Shown here piece by piece: positions 17,252-25,327 of a DNA stretch of 64,000 bases. The translations under genes were made by a program, and so were the position numbers. The notes beneath the pieces are model-generated. The model did no database searches and was not told the origin of the DNA. It saw nothing but the letters and a program-made list of their open reading frames with translations. Source of the stretch: Syntrophomonas_A sp050258735 (lineage in GTDB: Bacteria; Bacillota; Syntrophomonadia; Syntrophomonadales; Syntrophomonadaceae). Each line of letters starts with the position of its first letter. The stretch's first letter is position 1. The stretch spans positions 1-64,000 of the forward strand of contig JBLMZJ010000078.1 in NCBI GenBank assembly GCA_050258735.1, written 5' to 3'.

Positions 17252-17329
17252 GATTGCCACGCCTTCGGCTCGCAATGACAACTAAACTATATATTGGGTC
17301 ATTGCGAGGAGCGAAGCGACACGGCAATC
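17252..17329. repeat. GATTGCC..GGCAATC inverted-repeat element
   Basis: Arms GATTGCCACGCCTTCGGCTC.. (17252-17279) and its imperfect reverse complement (17298-17329, ending ..GACACGGCAATC) surround an 18-nt AT-rich loop. This is a hairpin repeat commonly seen across many bacterial genomes. It is non-coding and lies between convergent rarA and trxA. Confidence 0.75.
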
Positions 17330-17363
17330 CGAAACTTGAATTATGTTATATGCAAGCAAATCG

Positions 17364-17693
17364 TTACTGAGCAGCCAGTTCGTCGATGACCTGCTGCAGC
17401 TGTCCCTTGTTCTGTACGCCGACTATGCGTTTGATCTCGGCTCCCCCCTTGAAGAAGAGCAGGGTCGGTATACCACGGACTCCAAACTTCACAGCCAGGT
17501 TCTTGTTCTCATCTACATTCACCTTGCCCACCGTTATTTTACCTTCATTTTCTGTGGCCAGGGTATCCACTATGGGGCCCAGGGTCTGACAGGGTCCGCA
17601 CCAAGGAGCCCAGAAGTCAACCAATACCGGTACTGCTGATTGGCCAACGAATTCATCCCAGCTGTTTTCAGTAATAGCAGTTACATTTGACAT
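17364..17693 (-). CDS. trxA: Thioredoxin
   Basis: 109-residue cytoplasmic dithiol oxidoreductase. The redox motif WCGPC lies at residues 31-35, preceded by VLVDFWAP, and the cis-Pro segment VRGIPTLLFF is present. Length and motifs are those of canonical TrxA. The gene follows the CsoR-type regulator after 21 nt, so both share the promoter at 18023-18052. The link of thioredoxin with a thiol/copper-responsive repressor suggests stress control. Confidence 0.96.
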   Translation of the reverse strand: MSNVTAITENSWDEFVGQSAVPVLVDFWAPWCGPCQTLGPIVDTLATENEGKITVGKVNVDENKNLAVKFGVRGIPTLLFFKGGAEIKRIVGVQNKGQLQQVIDELAAQ

Positions 17694-17714
17694 TATATAT
17701 CCCTCCTAAATCCT

Positions 17715-17990
17715 TTATTTAAGCAGACGGCCCATCATGGTGATTATTTCATCAAGGTCTTTCTGATCAGGCTCGTTTCCCAGGGTCTGAATGATACACT
17801 CGTGGGCATGGGTCTCAAAAATCATGAGTGCTACCCGGTTCAGCGCAGCCTTGATAGCAGTGATCTGGTTCAAAGTCTCAGCGCAGTTATTCTCGTCGGC
17901 TACCATGCGCTGTATGCCCCTTACCTGCCCTTCGATACGCCTTAAGCGTATCAATAGATTTTTCTGAATATCGCTGTCCTTGTCTGCCAC
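17715..17990 (-). CDS. csoR: CsoR-family metal/thiol-responsive repressor
   Basis: 91-residue all-helical DUF156 protein. The copper-binding triad C-H-C falls at Cys36 (NNCAE), His61 (ETHAHEC) and Cys65, the spacing known for Cu(I)-sensing CsoR rather than FrmR. The start codon is a GTG at 17990. A G/C-tract palindrome overlaps its ribosome-binding site, implying autoregulation. No copper ATPase or chaperone is adjacent; the only partner is trxA. Copper sensing is inferred from the ligands, and a persulfide or related thiol signal is an alternative. Confidence 0.88.
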   Translation of the reverse strand: MADKDSDIQKNLLIRLRRIEGQVRGIQRMVADENNCAETLNQITAIKAALNRVALMIFETHAHECIIQTLGNEPDQKDLDEIITMMGRLLK

Positions 17991-17994
17991 CTTT

Positions 17995-18011
17995 ATACCC
18001 CCCTTGGGTAT
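17995..18011. promoter_or_regulatory. Candidate CsoR operator
   Basis: ATACCCCCCTTGGGTAT, a pseudo-palindrome of the TA-CCC..GGG-TA type bound by CsoR proteins. On the transcript it contains AAGGGGGG, which is also the ribosome-binding site of the csoR gene, so a bound repressor would cover the translation start region about 10-30 nt after the -10 box. Confidence 0.65.
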
Positions 18012-18022
18012 CTTATGTGATT

Positions 18023-18052
18023 AGTATACCCTGTAAATATAAATATTGTCAA
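18023..18052 (-). promoter_or_regulatory. Sigma-A-type promoter of csoR-trxA
   Basis: Minus strand TTGACA (18052-18047), 18-nt spacer, TATACT (18028-18023). Transcription would begin near 18016, just at the edge of the candidate operator. Confidence 0.75.
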
Positions 18053-18081
18053 AGTAATTTTTCAATATGTATACGCTAAAC

Positions 18082-18108
18082 AAAAAGGGCTTCTGTGAAT
18101 AGAAGCCC
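18082..18108 (-). terminator. Terminator after the 33-aa membrane protein gene
   Basis: GGGCTTCT (18087-18094) and AGAAGCCC (18101-18108) with a 6-nt loop. The minus direction ends in TTTTTG. It isolates the small ORF at 18138-18239 from csoR. Confidence 0.75.
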
Positions 18109-18137
18109 CCAGCTTGCCAGACCGTTTTGTTTCCGAT

Positions 18138-18239
18138 TTATAAAAGGTAATAAACTCCGATGCCTAATCCCATGGCAATAACGATCCAAATCAATGTACG
18201 CACACTTTCATGTTTGACCTGCTTGGTAAGTTCCTCCAC
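18138..18239 (-). CDS. Small single-pass membrane protein (33 aa)
   Basis: A 33-codon ORF starting with GTG, 7 nt after a strong GGAGGAGG. The N-terminal 15 residues are polar (MEELTKQVKHESVRT) and the rest is one transmembrane helix (LIWIVIAMGLGIGVYYLL) ending at the stop. It is flanked downstream by its own terminator. The ribosome-binding site and terminator make it credible; function unknown. Confidence 0.6.
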   Translation of the reverse strand: MEELTKQVKHESVRTLIWIVIAMGLGIGVYYLL

Positions 18240-18354
18240 GCTCTTTCCTCCTCCAGACAACGAATATATTTTGAATTATAACATACTGGCCGCTCACGGG
18301 CACATCCAAAGAAAGTAACACTTTTTCCCTGCCGGAAGATACTATTCAACCAGC

Positions 18355-19305
18355 TCAACTATTTGACCCGCCCCGACATTTGTATATCCTAATAGTCAGT
18401 GAATCGGCTTCGGTTATACTGCTTACCAGAATGGGATGACCCAGGCTGTTATAAATATAGCGGCCTTTACTTTGCATGCCTGCCTGAAAACATGCACTGC
18501 TTAAAGCCCCAATGATCAAACCGGAGTATCCGTTCCCCGTCATAGCAAGATCGATTCGATCACCCGGTAAAATGATCAGTCCATTGACATATTTCAAGGT
18601 ACTGACATACTGACTGAAGCTGCCGGGAAGATCGGTCTCACTATGACCGATTATACCATCGATTCGTGTAATATCGTCAAGCTTGACCCGCGGCCTGGAT
18701 TCGTTTACTGCCAGCACAAGACCGGCCACAGTACCACGCCTGAGGGCTTGAGTGACTATATTGTAACTCTTGCCCTGGTCGACCGTATATCCGTTGCTAT
18801 GTGATACATACTCCCAGTAGTTATTGTAATATAATATCCTGGCATCTGTGGCCGGTTTATCGTTTTCTGTTTTGATCACCTGCATCTGCCGCTTCAATAT
18901 CCCGGCATCCCAAATAAATGCCCCTGCTATTTCCTGACGTTTACCTCGAATAATGGAATGATGCAGGAGTCCTGACATGCCCCCGTCTGAAAAGAGGCTT
19001 TTATTGACCTTGTTTATGGTCGCACCATTATCGTGTTTGATACCGAGATCTTTTAGTGGAATCCTCAGGGTCTTATCGGGAAGTTTCAGGTTAATATCAT
19101 CTGCTTCCCTGTAGTGCAGGGCTAAAGCCTTAGCCGCCCCCTCCGGAGTAAGGTTGCCGATAGCTACCCCACCCACCCAGACATTTGAAGGGTAGATGAT
19201 AGCATCCCTCCTGGCCAGGGCAAGTGAGACAAATAGCAAACAAACACAGATTGAAGCTGTTACCAACGATACTATGCGCGCTATAGATTTACCTGTACGC
19301 GGCAT
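18355..19305 (-). CDS. PG_binding_4 protein with degenerate VanW-like domain
   Basis: 316 residues with an N-terminal signal/anchor helix (about 9-31). A YoaR-type repeat follows (VWVGGVAIGNLTPEGAAKAL). The C-terminal region is laid out like a VanW domain (LPGDRIDLAMTGNG, then LIIGALSSACFQAGM) but lacks the conserved GGGICQVSTTLYN and NMAVAYVPLG motifs of the intact paralogue at 8023-9516. It is probably an extracytoplasmic, wall-associated structural or regulatory homologue. It is the last gene of a three-gene operon with the PRC-barrel and acidic proteins. VanW assignment is moderate. Confidence 0.6.
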   Translation of the reverse strand: MPRTGKSIARIVSLVTASICVCLLFVSLALARRDAIIYPSNVWVGGVAIGNLTPEGAAKALALHYREADDINLKLPDKTLRIPLKDLGIKHDNGATINKVNKSLFSDGGMSGLLHHSIIRGKRQEIAGAFIWDAGILKRQMQVIKTENDKPATDARILYYNNYWEYVSHSNGYTVDQGKSYNIVTQALRRGTVAGLVLAVNESRPRVKLDDITRIDGIIGHSETDLPGSFSQYVSTLKYVNGLIILPGDRIDLAMTGNGYSGLIIGALSSACFQAGMQSKGRYIYNSLGHPILVSSITEADSLTIRIYKCRGGSNS

Positions 19306-19328
19306 GCGCTTTCTCCCCTGAGCGGAGT

Positions 19329-20249
19329 CTATTTAACACATTGGGTCAGCTCCACATATTTGTTATTCTTTTCGGCCAGGTCTATGACCTTCTCGGAAAC
19401 CACTGTCCCTTCCGGAATCAACAGGTTGCCGGCTGCATCCCTGATATCCTGGATCAATTTCTTGCCCAGCAGGAATTGTCTTTGTCTCTGTTTGAAAAAC
19501 GCTGCTCCATCACCGCCACCTGATGGTGCTGCTTCGACTTCCGGCATTTCTTCTCTGACCGGAGCGGGAATCACCGGTTGGGATACCGGCGGGGGAATTA
19601 CAGGTCTGGCCGGTTCAGGTTCAGTTGCCGGTGAAATACTGCTGGTAATCTCTTCAGCTGGGGCCGGAACCGAAGGCACAGGAGCAGATTCCACTATGGG
19701 CGGTTCATCACGCTTTACCGGTTCGGCAGGCTGGGCCGATTCCCGTGATGTACCGGTTCCAATGGGACTATTGCCGGCCTTATCCTCTTTTATCACAATG
19801 ACATCCATACCATAAGTCAGGACCTGTCCCGCATCGATGACCTCGACCACCGATTCGTCCTGAGCTGTCCGATATTCCAGCTGAGTAACTTTTCCAGTAG
19901 TTTCGTCAAGTTCGTATTCGATCACTATTCCGATCAAGTTGCCTCGATTGGTGAGTACCTTGTTTCCTTTGATCTCAATGTTCCTTTGCAGGAGGCTGTG
20001 TGCGCTGGCTGTTTCGCTGATGTTGGTCATAAGGCTGTCACTCTCCGTAGTGACAGCATGCTCACCTATACCCATTACGGCTTTATAGGGTAAGACCCGT
20101 GCCCCGGAATACCAACTGCCATTACTGACAAGAATAAAATCTAGCTTACCTTCCTCAGGATTAAGGACCAGATCTTTAACCTGTCCGATCTTCTTTCCGT
20201 CCATTACCGAAAAGACCGGCAGGCCAATTATCTCCTGGCTTTTTTTCAT
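19329..20249 (-). CDS. PRC-barrel protein with Pro-rich linker
   Basis: 306 residues. Residues 1-75 and about 80-160 are two PRC-barrel domains (IIGLPVFSVMDGKKIGQVKD, then NKVLTNRGNLIGIVIEYELD). A Pro/Glu-rich flexible linker of ~75 residues follows. The C-terminal ~50 residues form a conserved-looking module (LLGKKLIQDIRDAAGNLLIP, GTVVSEKVIDLAEKN). No signal peptide is visible, so it is likely cytoplasmic or peripheral. Its neighbours are membrane or envelope proteins in one operon, suggesting an adaptor role at the membrane. Confidence 0.78.
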   Translation of the reverse strand: MKKSQEIIGLPVFSVMDGKKIGQVKDLVLNPEEGKLDFILVSNGSWYSGARVLPYKAVMGIGEHAVTTESDSLMTNISETASAHSLLQRNIEIKGNKVLTNRGNLIGIVIEYELDETTGKVTQLEYRTAQDESVVEVIDAGQVLTYGMDVIVIKEDKAGNSPIGTGTSRESAQPAEPVKRDEPPIVESAPVPSVPAPAEEITSSISPATEPEPARPVIPPPVSQPVIPAPVREEMPEVEAAPSGGGDGAAFFKQRQRQFLLGKKLIQDIRDAAGNLLIPEGTVVSEKVIDLAEKNNKYVELTQCVK

Positions 20250-20273
20250 TCTTTCTTCTCCCTTCGTTATGAC

Positions 20274-22691
20274 TTACTGGTTCAGTGCGTCTTCCAATTC
20301 CATTCTTATCCAGCGTGGCACTTGAGCCCAGGGGGCCCCGCTCATACCCAGTCGCGTTAATTCCGTTGCCAAAAATCTGACAGCGTCGAGCTGACGATTA
20401 ATTTCATATATTATATCAGATTTGTGTCCGCCCAATTCAAGGTAATTTCCTAATACCTGCTCAGCGTAATTATAATAGCCGCATTCCTTGTATAGCTCGA
20501 CCAGCTCAAGAGTTATCAGATATCTTAATTCAGCATCCTCTACCCCGTTCCAGGCCTGGACAAAAGCGTAAATAGCAGCCGGCAGGTCTGATCTGGCCTT
20601 GCAGCGGAATCCCTCGTCTATCCATCTGATGATCTCCGCCTGTTCTACCATAGTATCGGCCCGCTCAGCTGCCTTCTGGCCTGCCTCTTCCTCCTGATCC
20701 TGGTCTGCAAATGTCTCAGGTTCCTCTTCAGGCTCGGGTAATATCCCTGTCTTTTCGACTGGGGAGGTCTCGATTATCATATCGGGTCCTGGTACAGGTT
20801 CAGATATCTCTTCGAAGGCAAGGGGGTGCGGGCTGTCTCCCCCAATGGTAAGCGTTTCTGCAACGGTATCATTGCTATCGCCACTGGGTTCGGTCTCCTC
20901 TGCCAGCTCGTAAACCTCCTCGACGGTGACCTCCGGAGCAGGCTCGCTCCAGGCTGCCGGTAGGGAATCCAATACCCCTTCCAGGTTCTCTGCCGTTATT
21001 TCATTGGCAATGGCAAGGGCTTCATCAGCTTCTTGCGGCTCCGTGATCTTTCCCGGGGCCACGGGCGCTTCCGCTGAACGTTCAAGCTTTTCAATGGGTT
21101 CTTTCATATAATGATCGATGCTATCCGTGGCCAGATCCCCGGCCGGGATCTCATCAATTATTTCTTCACATTCCTCTGGCGCAGCTTCCGGGCCTGCTTC
21201 TTCAAGCTGTACCTCTAATCTATCTGCCACAACAGTATCTTCAGCGGTCTCTTCCGCTGGGACAGTTTCAATCAGAACTTCTTGTTCGGCCCCCTCCAAT
21301 GGCAGCTCCCGCTCTTCTTCTAACGGGGTTTCAATGATTTCTGCGCTTTCAACCCCGGGCAGACCTGGTGGCTCCTCTGCCGGTTTGGCTTCAGTTATTG
21401 CCGATCCGGTCACCTCTTCAGCTGCTCCGATAACTTCTTCCGAATCTGTTGCTTCGGAATATTCATGGTACTCTTCTTCAGCCTCGGCTTGCATTGCCGC
21501 AAGCTCAACCGGTTCTTTTCCCAGATCATCAGCCGATTGGCCATCATCTATTGTCGATTCTTCATCCATTGGGTTAACTTCTATGTTTCCTGGCGGTTCT
21601 TCCGGTTCAAAGGACGCATCGTACTGTTCCCCAACCTCAACTATAACAGGTGCAGCCTCGACCGGTTCCTCATCAATTTCTTCCACCGGCTGATTCTCGC
21701 CGCCTCCTATCACCATTTCCTCATCTGACGGCGCAAGCACGTCCGGTTCGGCTTCTTCAGACATCATCCCTGCCGCTACGATAACTGCGGCATCCTGGAT
21801 CTCTTCATTCCAGGCGATGGTCTCCATGGTTTCTCCAGTCGGTTCCTCTGCCTCTTCAACTACCTCGATGGCAGTGTCTTCAAAAGTCTCTTCTACATCT
21901 ATACCTGCCGCTGCTTCAGCTTCGGCCGGGATCTCTTCCCCGTCTTCTACCGCTTCTGCGATAACTATAGCAGGTTCTTCAGACAACGACCCGGTCTTTT
22001 CTTCTGCAATGAATTCTTCGCGAATCTCTGGTTTTTCTGCTTCAGACTCGGATGATGACTCTTCAGAAGTCACCACGGCAGACTGGTCTTCAAGCGAAAG
22101 TCCTCTTGTCGCTGCTTCTTCAATTACATCCATTGTCCGGACCGTCAGCCCGCTGTCCACTTCCGCAACATCAGCAGTCATCCCTCTGACCTCTTCATCA
22201 CCTGTGCGTGCTGTGACCGTGACCTCTTCCGCCTCATCGGCCTGCACTTCATCAGGGATAAATGATACTGCTGTTTTATTGCTTTCAGCCTCCGGTACCG
22301 GTTCAAGCATTTGACGCGTGGTGTTTTCCAGCGACCCTAACAGCAGATTCGCCGCTTCTTCATAAGTCAGGCCGCTGAGATCGGGTTCCCTCATGAAATC
22401 AGCACGTTGTCTCAGTGTTCGCAGGGAGGCAAATGCCTTTTCCAGGTAACCGCTTTCTCCCAGGCGCAGCAAATAAACTACCAGGGCAGAAATGACCATT
22501 ACATAGATCAGCATTGATAAATATATTCCCAATCTAGCCATACATATGGGGAATGTGAATATTATCAACAGAGCCAATAGCAATATTATACTAGTGTCTT
22601 TCTTCGGCAGACCTTCCCGCCGTAAGAAATAATGCAAAGCCAGACCGATCGGGATAAAAATCAATATAACAAAAAGCACATACTCGCGCAT
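20274..22691 (-). CDS. Large acidic membrane protein with C-terminal TPR-like region
   Basis: 805 residues, family not recognised. Three hydrophobic helices near the N-terminus (about 4-23, 34-52 and 54-74) anchor it in the membrane. They are followed by a short helical segment and then about 500 residues dominated by Glu, Ala, Val, Pro and Ser, probably disordered. The last ~130 residues are helical and TPR-like (GFRCKARSDLPAAIYAFVQA, then LELVELYKECGYYNYAEQVL). First gene of the operon with the PRC-barrel and VanW-like genes. The layout suggests a membrane-tethered scaffold with a long acidic spacer. Function unknown. Confidence 0.75.
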   Translation of the reverse strand: MREYVLFVILIFIPIGLALHYFLRREGLPKKDTSIILLLALLIIFTFPICMARLGIYLSMLIYVMVISALVVYLLRLGESGYLEKAFASLRTLRQRADFMREPDLSGLTYEEAANLLLGSLENTTRQMLEPVPEAESNKTAVSFIPDEVQADEAEEVTVTARTGDEEVRGMTADVAEVDSGLTVRTMDVIEEAATRGLSLEDQSAVVTSEESSSESEAEKPEIREEFIAEEKTGSLSEEPAIVIAEAVEDGEEIPAEAEAAAGIDVEETFEDTAIEVVEEAEEPTGETMETIAWNEEIQDAAVIVAAGMMSEEAEPDVLAPSDEEMVIGGGENQPVEEIDEEPVEAAPVIVEVGEQYDASFEPEEPPGNIEVNPMDEESTIDDGQSADDLGKEPVELAAMQAEAEEEYHEYSEATDSEEVIGAAEEVTGSAITEAKPAEEPPGLPGVESAEIIETPLEEERELPLEGAEQEVLIETVPAEETAEDTVVADRLEVQLEEAGPEAAPEECEEIIDEIPAGDLATDSIDHYMKEPIEKLERSAEAPVAPGKITEPQEADEALAIANEITAENLEGVLDSLPAAWSEPAPEVTVEEVYELAEETEPSGDSNDTVAETLTIGGDSPHPLAFEEISEPVPGPDMIIETSPVEKTGILPEPEEEPETFADQDQEEEAGQKAAERADTMVEQAEIIRWIDEGFRCKARSDLPAAIYAFVQAWNGVEDAELRYLITLELVELYKECGYYNYAEQVLGNYLELGGHKSDIIYEINRQLDAVRFLATELTRLGMSGAPWAQVPRWIRMELEDALNQ

Positions 22692-23055
22692 AGTAAACTC
22701 CTCGTGTAGTTTCCCCTGATATCTTTTCGACAGTGAAGTATTTTTTCCTTCATTAATTCATCAAAATCACAAGGAGAACAGAAACGGGTCGATACGTGAA
22801 GAATATAGTTCCTCTGGTATTTCATATTTGACATATAATCCATTTTATCCTTTTTATATTATTATCTTTTGACAAATAGGAGATTTGACGACGGCTCAAT
22901 ATAAATATTTGAATATTGGAACTTTTTTTTTTGTATGTCACTGAGAAGGAATAAACGTATCAGTGTAGAAATATTATGGTGTGAGTGGTTTGTCTCATTT
23001 ATGAGGTAAACAGTGTAGAGATCGAAAAATAAACATTTAAGGGGGATTAATCGTA
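22692..23055. promoter_or_regulatory. Divergent AT-rich promoter region upstream of thiolase
   Basis: 364 bp between divergent genes, no credible ORF. It contains a palindrome CTCAT-TT-ATGAG at 22994-23005 and two direct copies of CAGTGTAGA (near 22961 and 23011). These are candidate regulator sites in front of the thiolase gene. AAGGGGGATTAATCGT precedes its ATG. I could not fix a -35/-10 pair with confidence. Confidence 0.45.
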
Positions 23056-24336
23056 ATGAAGGATGTATTTGTAGTAGAAGCTGCGCGTACTCCGGTAGCC
23101 CGCGCAGGCAAGCAGTCCTGGTTTACCAATGTTCGCGTGGATGAATTGTCAGCCATGGTCTTCAAAGAGCTGAGAAAGAGAATCGGCCTGGAAGACAAAG
23201 CCAAGCAGGGAATCATCGATGACGTAGTATGGGCCGCCACCGCCAATGCTTTCATGGAAGCTGGTCTGAATATCGGCCGCCTGTCCTGGATCCTCTCCGA
23301 TGGCTCTTATGACGTTCCCGGATGTACCGTAGACCGTTTCTGCGCTTCCGGTTTGAACTCCATCCAGTTCGCTATTGCCACCATGATGAATGGCTGGAGC
23401 GGCGATGTTGCCATCGCCGGCGGCTGCCAGCACATGAGCCACATCCCGATGGGCGCTGGCGCTGACATCCACCCCGATCTGGGTCAGTTCATGGATCTGG
23501 GTGCCATCAACATGGGCTACACCGCTGAGATCGTTGCCCGTCAGTATGGCATTACCCGTGAGATGCAAGATACTCTGGCTATGCAATCTCATCTTAAGTG
23601 CGCTGCCGCTCAGGCTGCCGACAAAGCCGGAAGCACCACCTTTACCATCCAGTGTAAGGTTCCTGCCAAGTCCGCCAAGAACACCAACCCGTTCAACAAG
23701 GCTGCTGACTATGTAGCAACCGATCATCTGGCCAAAGCCGCTGCTGAAAAGGGCGAAGAGCTGGCTGACGTAATCGTAGCCCGCGACCAGGGCGTACGCC
23801 CCGAAACCACCATGGAGAGCCTGGGCGCCATGGCTCCTGTCTTCATGCAGGATGACAAAGCCAGCGTAACCGCCGGCAATGCTTCCCAGATCAATGACGC
23901 TGCCGCTGGTGTAGTTATCGCTACTGCCGATGGCGCAAAAGCTCTCGGCCTGAAGCCTAAGATGAAGATGGTTTCCTGGGCCGTAATCGGCTTAGAGCCC
24001 AAGGTCATGGGTATCGGCCCCGCTCTGGCAATCCCGAAGGCTCTGAAGAGAGCCGGCATGACCAAGGAGCAGATCGGTCTGTGGGAGATCAACGAAGCCT
24101 TCGCATCCCAGGCATACTACTGCTGCAACACACTGGGACTCCCGATGGACAAAGTCAATGTTTGGGGTTCCGGTATCTCCATCGGCCATCCGCTGGCCTG
24201 CACCGGTGCTCGCATCGCTACCGACATCACCGCTATGTTTGCCGACCCCGACTTCTCCGATGTAGAATACATCGTAGAGTCCATGTGTATCGGCCATGGC
24301 CATGGCGCTGCAGCAATCTGGCAGAAAGTAAAATAA
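23056..24336 (+). CDS. Thiolase family protein (acetyl-CoA acetyltransferase type)
   Basis: 426-residue thiolase carrying out CoA-dependent cleavage or condensation of acyl chains (beta-oxidation or acetoacetyl-CoA formation). The nucleophile is Cys96 in DRFCASGLNS; NEAFA and the GHPLACTGAR histidine motif are present. The final catalytic motif reads CIGHGHGAAAIW, where most thiolases have CxGGGxG, an unusual His-containing variant with the acid/base Cys retained. Codon use is much more biased (GCC, GGC, CTG, AAG) than in neighbouring genes, a sign of very high expression. Own strong terminator. No other beta-oxidation gene is adjacent. Confidence 0.93.
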   Translation: MKDVFVVEAARTPVARAGKQSWFTNVRVDELSAMVFKELRKRIGLEDKAKQGIIDDVVWAATANAFMEAGLNIGRLSWILSDGSYDVPGCTVDRFCASGLNSIQFAIATMMNGWSGDVAIAGGCQHMSHIPMGAGADIHPDLGQFMDLGAINMGYTAEIVARQYGITREMQDTLAMQSHLKCAAAQAADKAGSTTFTIQCKVPAKSAKNTNPFNKAADYVATDHLAKAAAEKGEELADVIVARDQGVRPETTMESLGAMAPVFMQDDKASVTAGNASQINDAAAGVVIATADGAKALGLKPKMKMVSWAVIGLEPKVMGIGPALAIPKALKRAGMTKEQIGLWEINEAFASQAYYCCNTLGLPMDKVNVWGSGISIGHPLACTGARIATDITAMFADPDFSDVEYIVESMCIGHGHGAAAIWQKVK

Positions 24337-24353
24337 TAACCCTTAGGAATCAT

Positions 24354-24384
24354 AACAGGGACCGCTTGCGGTCCCTGTTTTTTA
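24354..24384 (+). terminator. Strong terminator after thiolase
   Basis: AACAGGGACCGC and GCGGTCCCTGTT form a 12-bp perfect stem with a tiny loop followed by TTTTTT. Confidence 0.92.
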
Positions 24385-24494
24385 TTTTGAAAAAGATATT
24401 AAAACCGTACTGGCAGCCAGCTTGCGTATTGGCAGTCTCTGCCCTATATTATTAGATAGAGATTCCATATTCGGGCTTTGCATCAGGAGGTTCT

Positions 24495-25265
24495 ATGTGT
24501 CTGGTACTGTTCGCGTATGACTGCCACCCCCGCTATAAGCTAGTGATGGCCGCCAATCGTGATGAATTCTATGAGAGACCAGCTTTGCCGGCTGGCTTCT
24601 GGTACGATGACCCTGATATCCTGGCCGGCCGCGATTTGCGGGAAGGCGGGACCTGGATGGGCATCACCCGGGGAGGGCGCTTTGCGGTCTTGACTAATTA
24701 CCGTGATCCCTCCCGTTTTAAAGCTGAGCGTAAATCACGCGGCCATCTGGTGCAGGATTATCTCTCCAGTGAACTTGACCCCCGGAGCTATATCGATTCA
24801 CTGGGTAACACCACCACCGACTATAATGGCTTCAACCTGCTGTTTGGCAGCACCCGGTCACTTTTCTATTATTCCAACCAACAAGAAGAACTCCACCCGG
24901 TAAATGCCGGTATACACGGGCTGAGCAACGCCCTGCTCGATGATCCCTGGCCCAAGGTAACAAAAGGGCGGGGTGCCCTGGAAGAAATCATCCGCAAAGA
25001 GTTATTTGCGCTGGAAGATATATATCAGATGATGGCTGATCGTGAGCAGCCCCATGACCAGGACCTGCCCCAAACCGGCGTAGGTCTGGAGATGGAAAGA
25101 ATATTGGGGCCGGCCTTTGTCACCAGCCCCAACTATGGAACCAGGGTGACCACACTCCTGCTGGTGGACCATCAGGACCGGGTGCATTATCATGAACGCA
25201 GTTTCGTTCCTATCGAATGCAGGATATCCGGCGAAGTCCATTTCGATCTCTCCCCGCTCCCCTGA
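24495..25265 (+). CDS. NRDE family protein (TANGO2-like)
   Basis: 256-residue protein of the NRDE/TANGO2 superfamily. It starts MCLVLFAYDCHP with the conserved Cys2, and the NRDE motif lies at residues 21-24 (AANRDEFYERP). The family-typical GGTWMGITRGGRFAVLTNYR follows. Human TANGO2 and bacterial relatives have been linked to heme or acyl-CoA handling, but no enzyme activity is settled. Ribosome-binding site AGGAGG. It stands alone between the thiolase terminator and a convergent operon. Confidence 0.9.
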   Translation: MCLVLFAYDCHPRYKLVMAANRDEFYERPALPAGFWYDDPDILAGRDLREGGTWMGITRGGRFAVLTNYRDPSRFKAERKSRGHLVQDYLSSELDPRSYIDSLGNTTTDYNGFNLLFGSTRSLFYYSNQQEELHPVNAGIHGLSNALLDDPWPKVTKGRGALEEIIRKELFALEDIYQMMADREQPHDQDLPQTGVGLEMERILGPAFVTSPNYGTRVTTLLLVDHQDRVHYHERSFVPIECRISGEVHFDLSPLP

Positions 25266-25273
25266 ACAAGTAG

Positions 25274-25302
25274 GAAGCAGTGTTGACCGGCAGTACTGCT
25301 TC
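25274..25302. terminator. Convergent hairpin between NRDE gene and DUF4430 lipoprotein gene
   Basis: GAAGCAGT (25274-25281) and ACTGCTTC (25295-25302). There is no long T-run, so it is a weaker candidate for a bidirectional terminator. Confidence 0.5.
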
Positions 25303-25327
25303 TCTGTTTCAGATAGATGGTCAGAAG

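Noticed and set aside
18355..19305. Frameshifted pseudogene of a VanW protein
   Set aside because: The frame is intact from signal peptide to stop and the C-terminal layout is retained; divergence is more likely than decay.
20926..22314. Long plus-strand Ser/Thr-rich ORFs
   Set aside because: Antisense of the Glu/Ala-rich repeat region; codon bias of the real gene creates open antisense frames.
22661..22843. 60-codon minus-strand ORF upstream of the acidic membrane protein gene
   Set aside because: Overlaps the start of the larger gene, no good ribosome-binding site, composition of an AT-rich promoter region.
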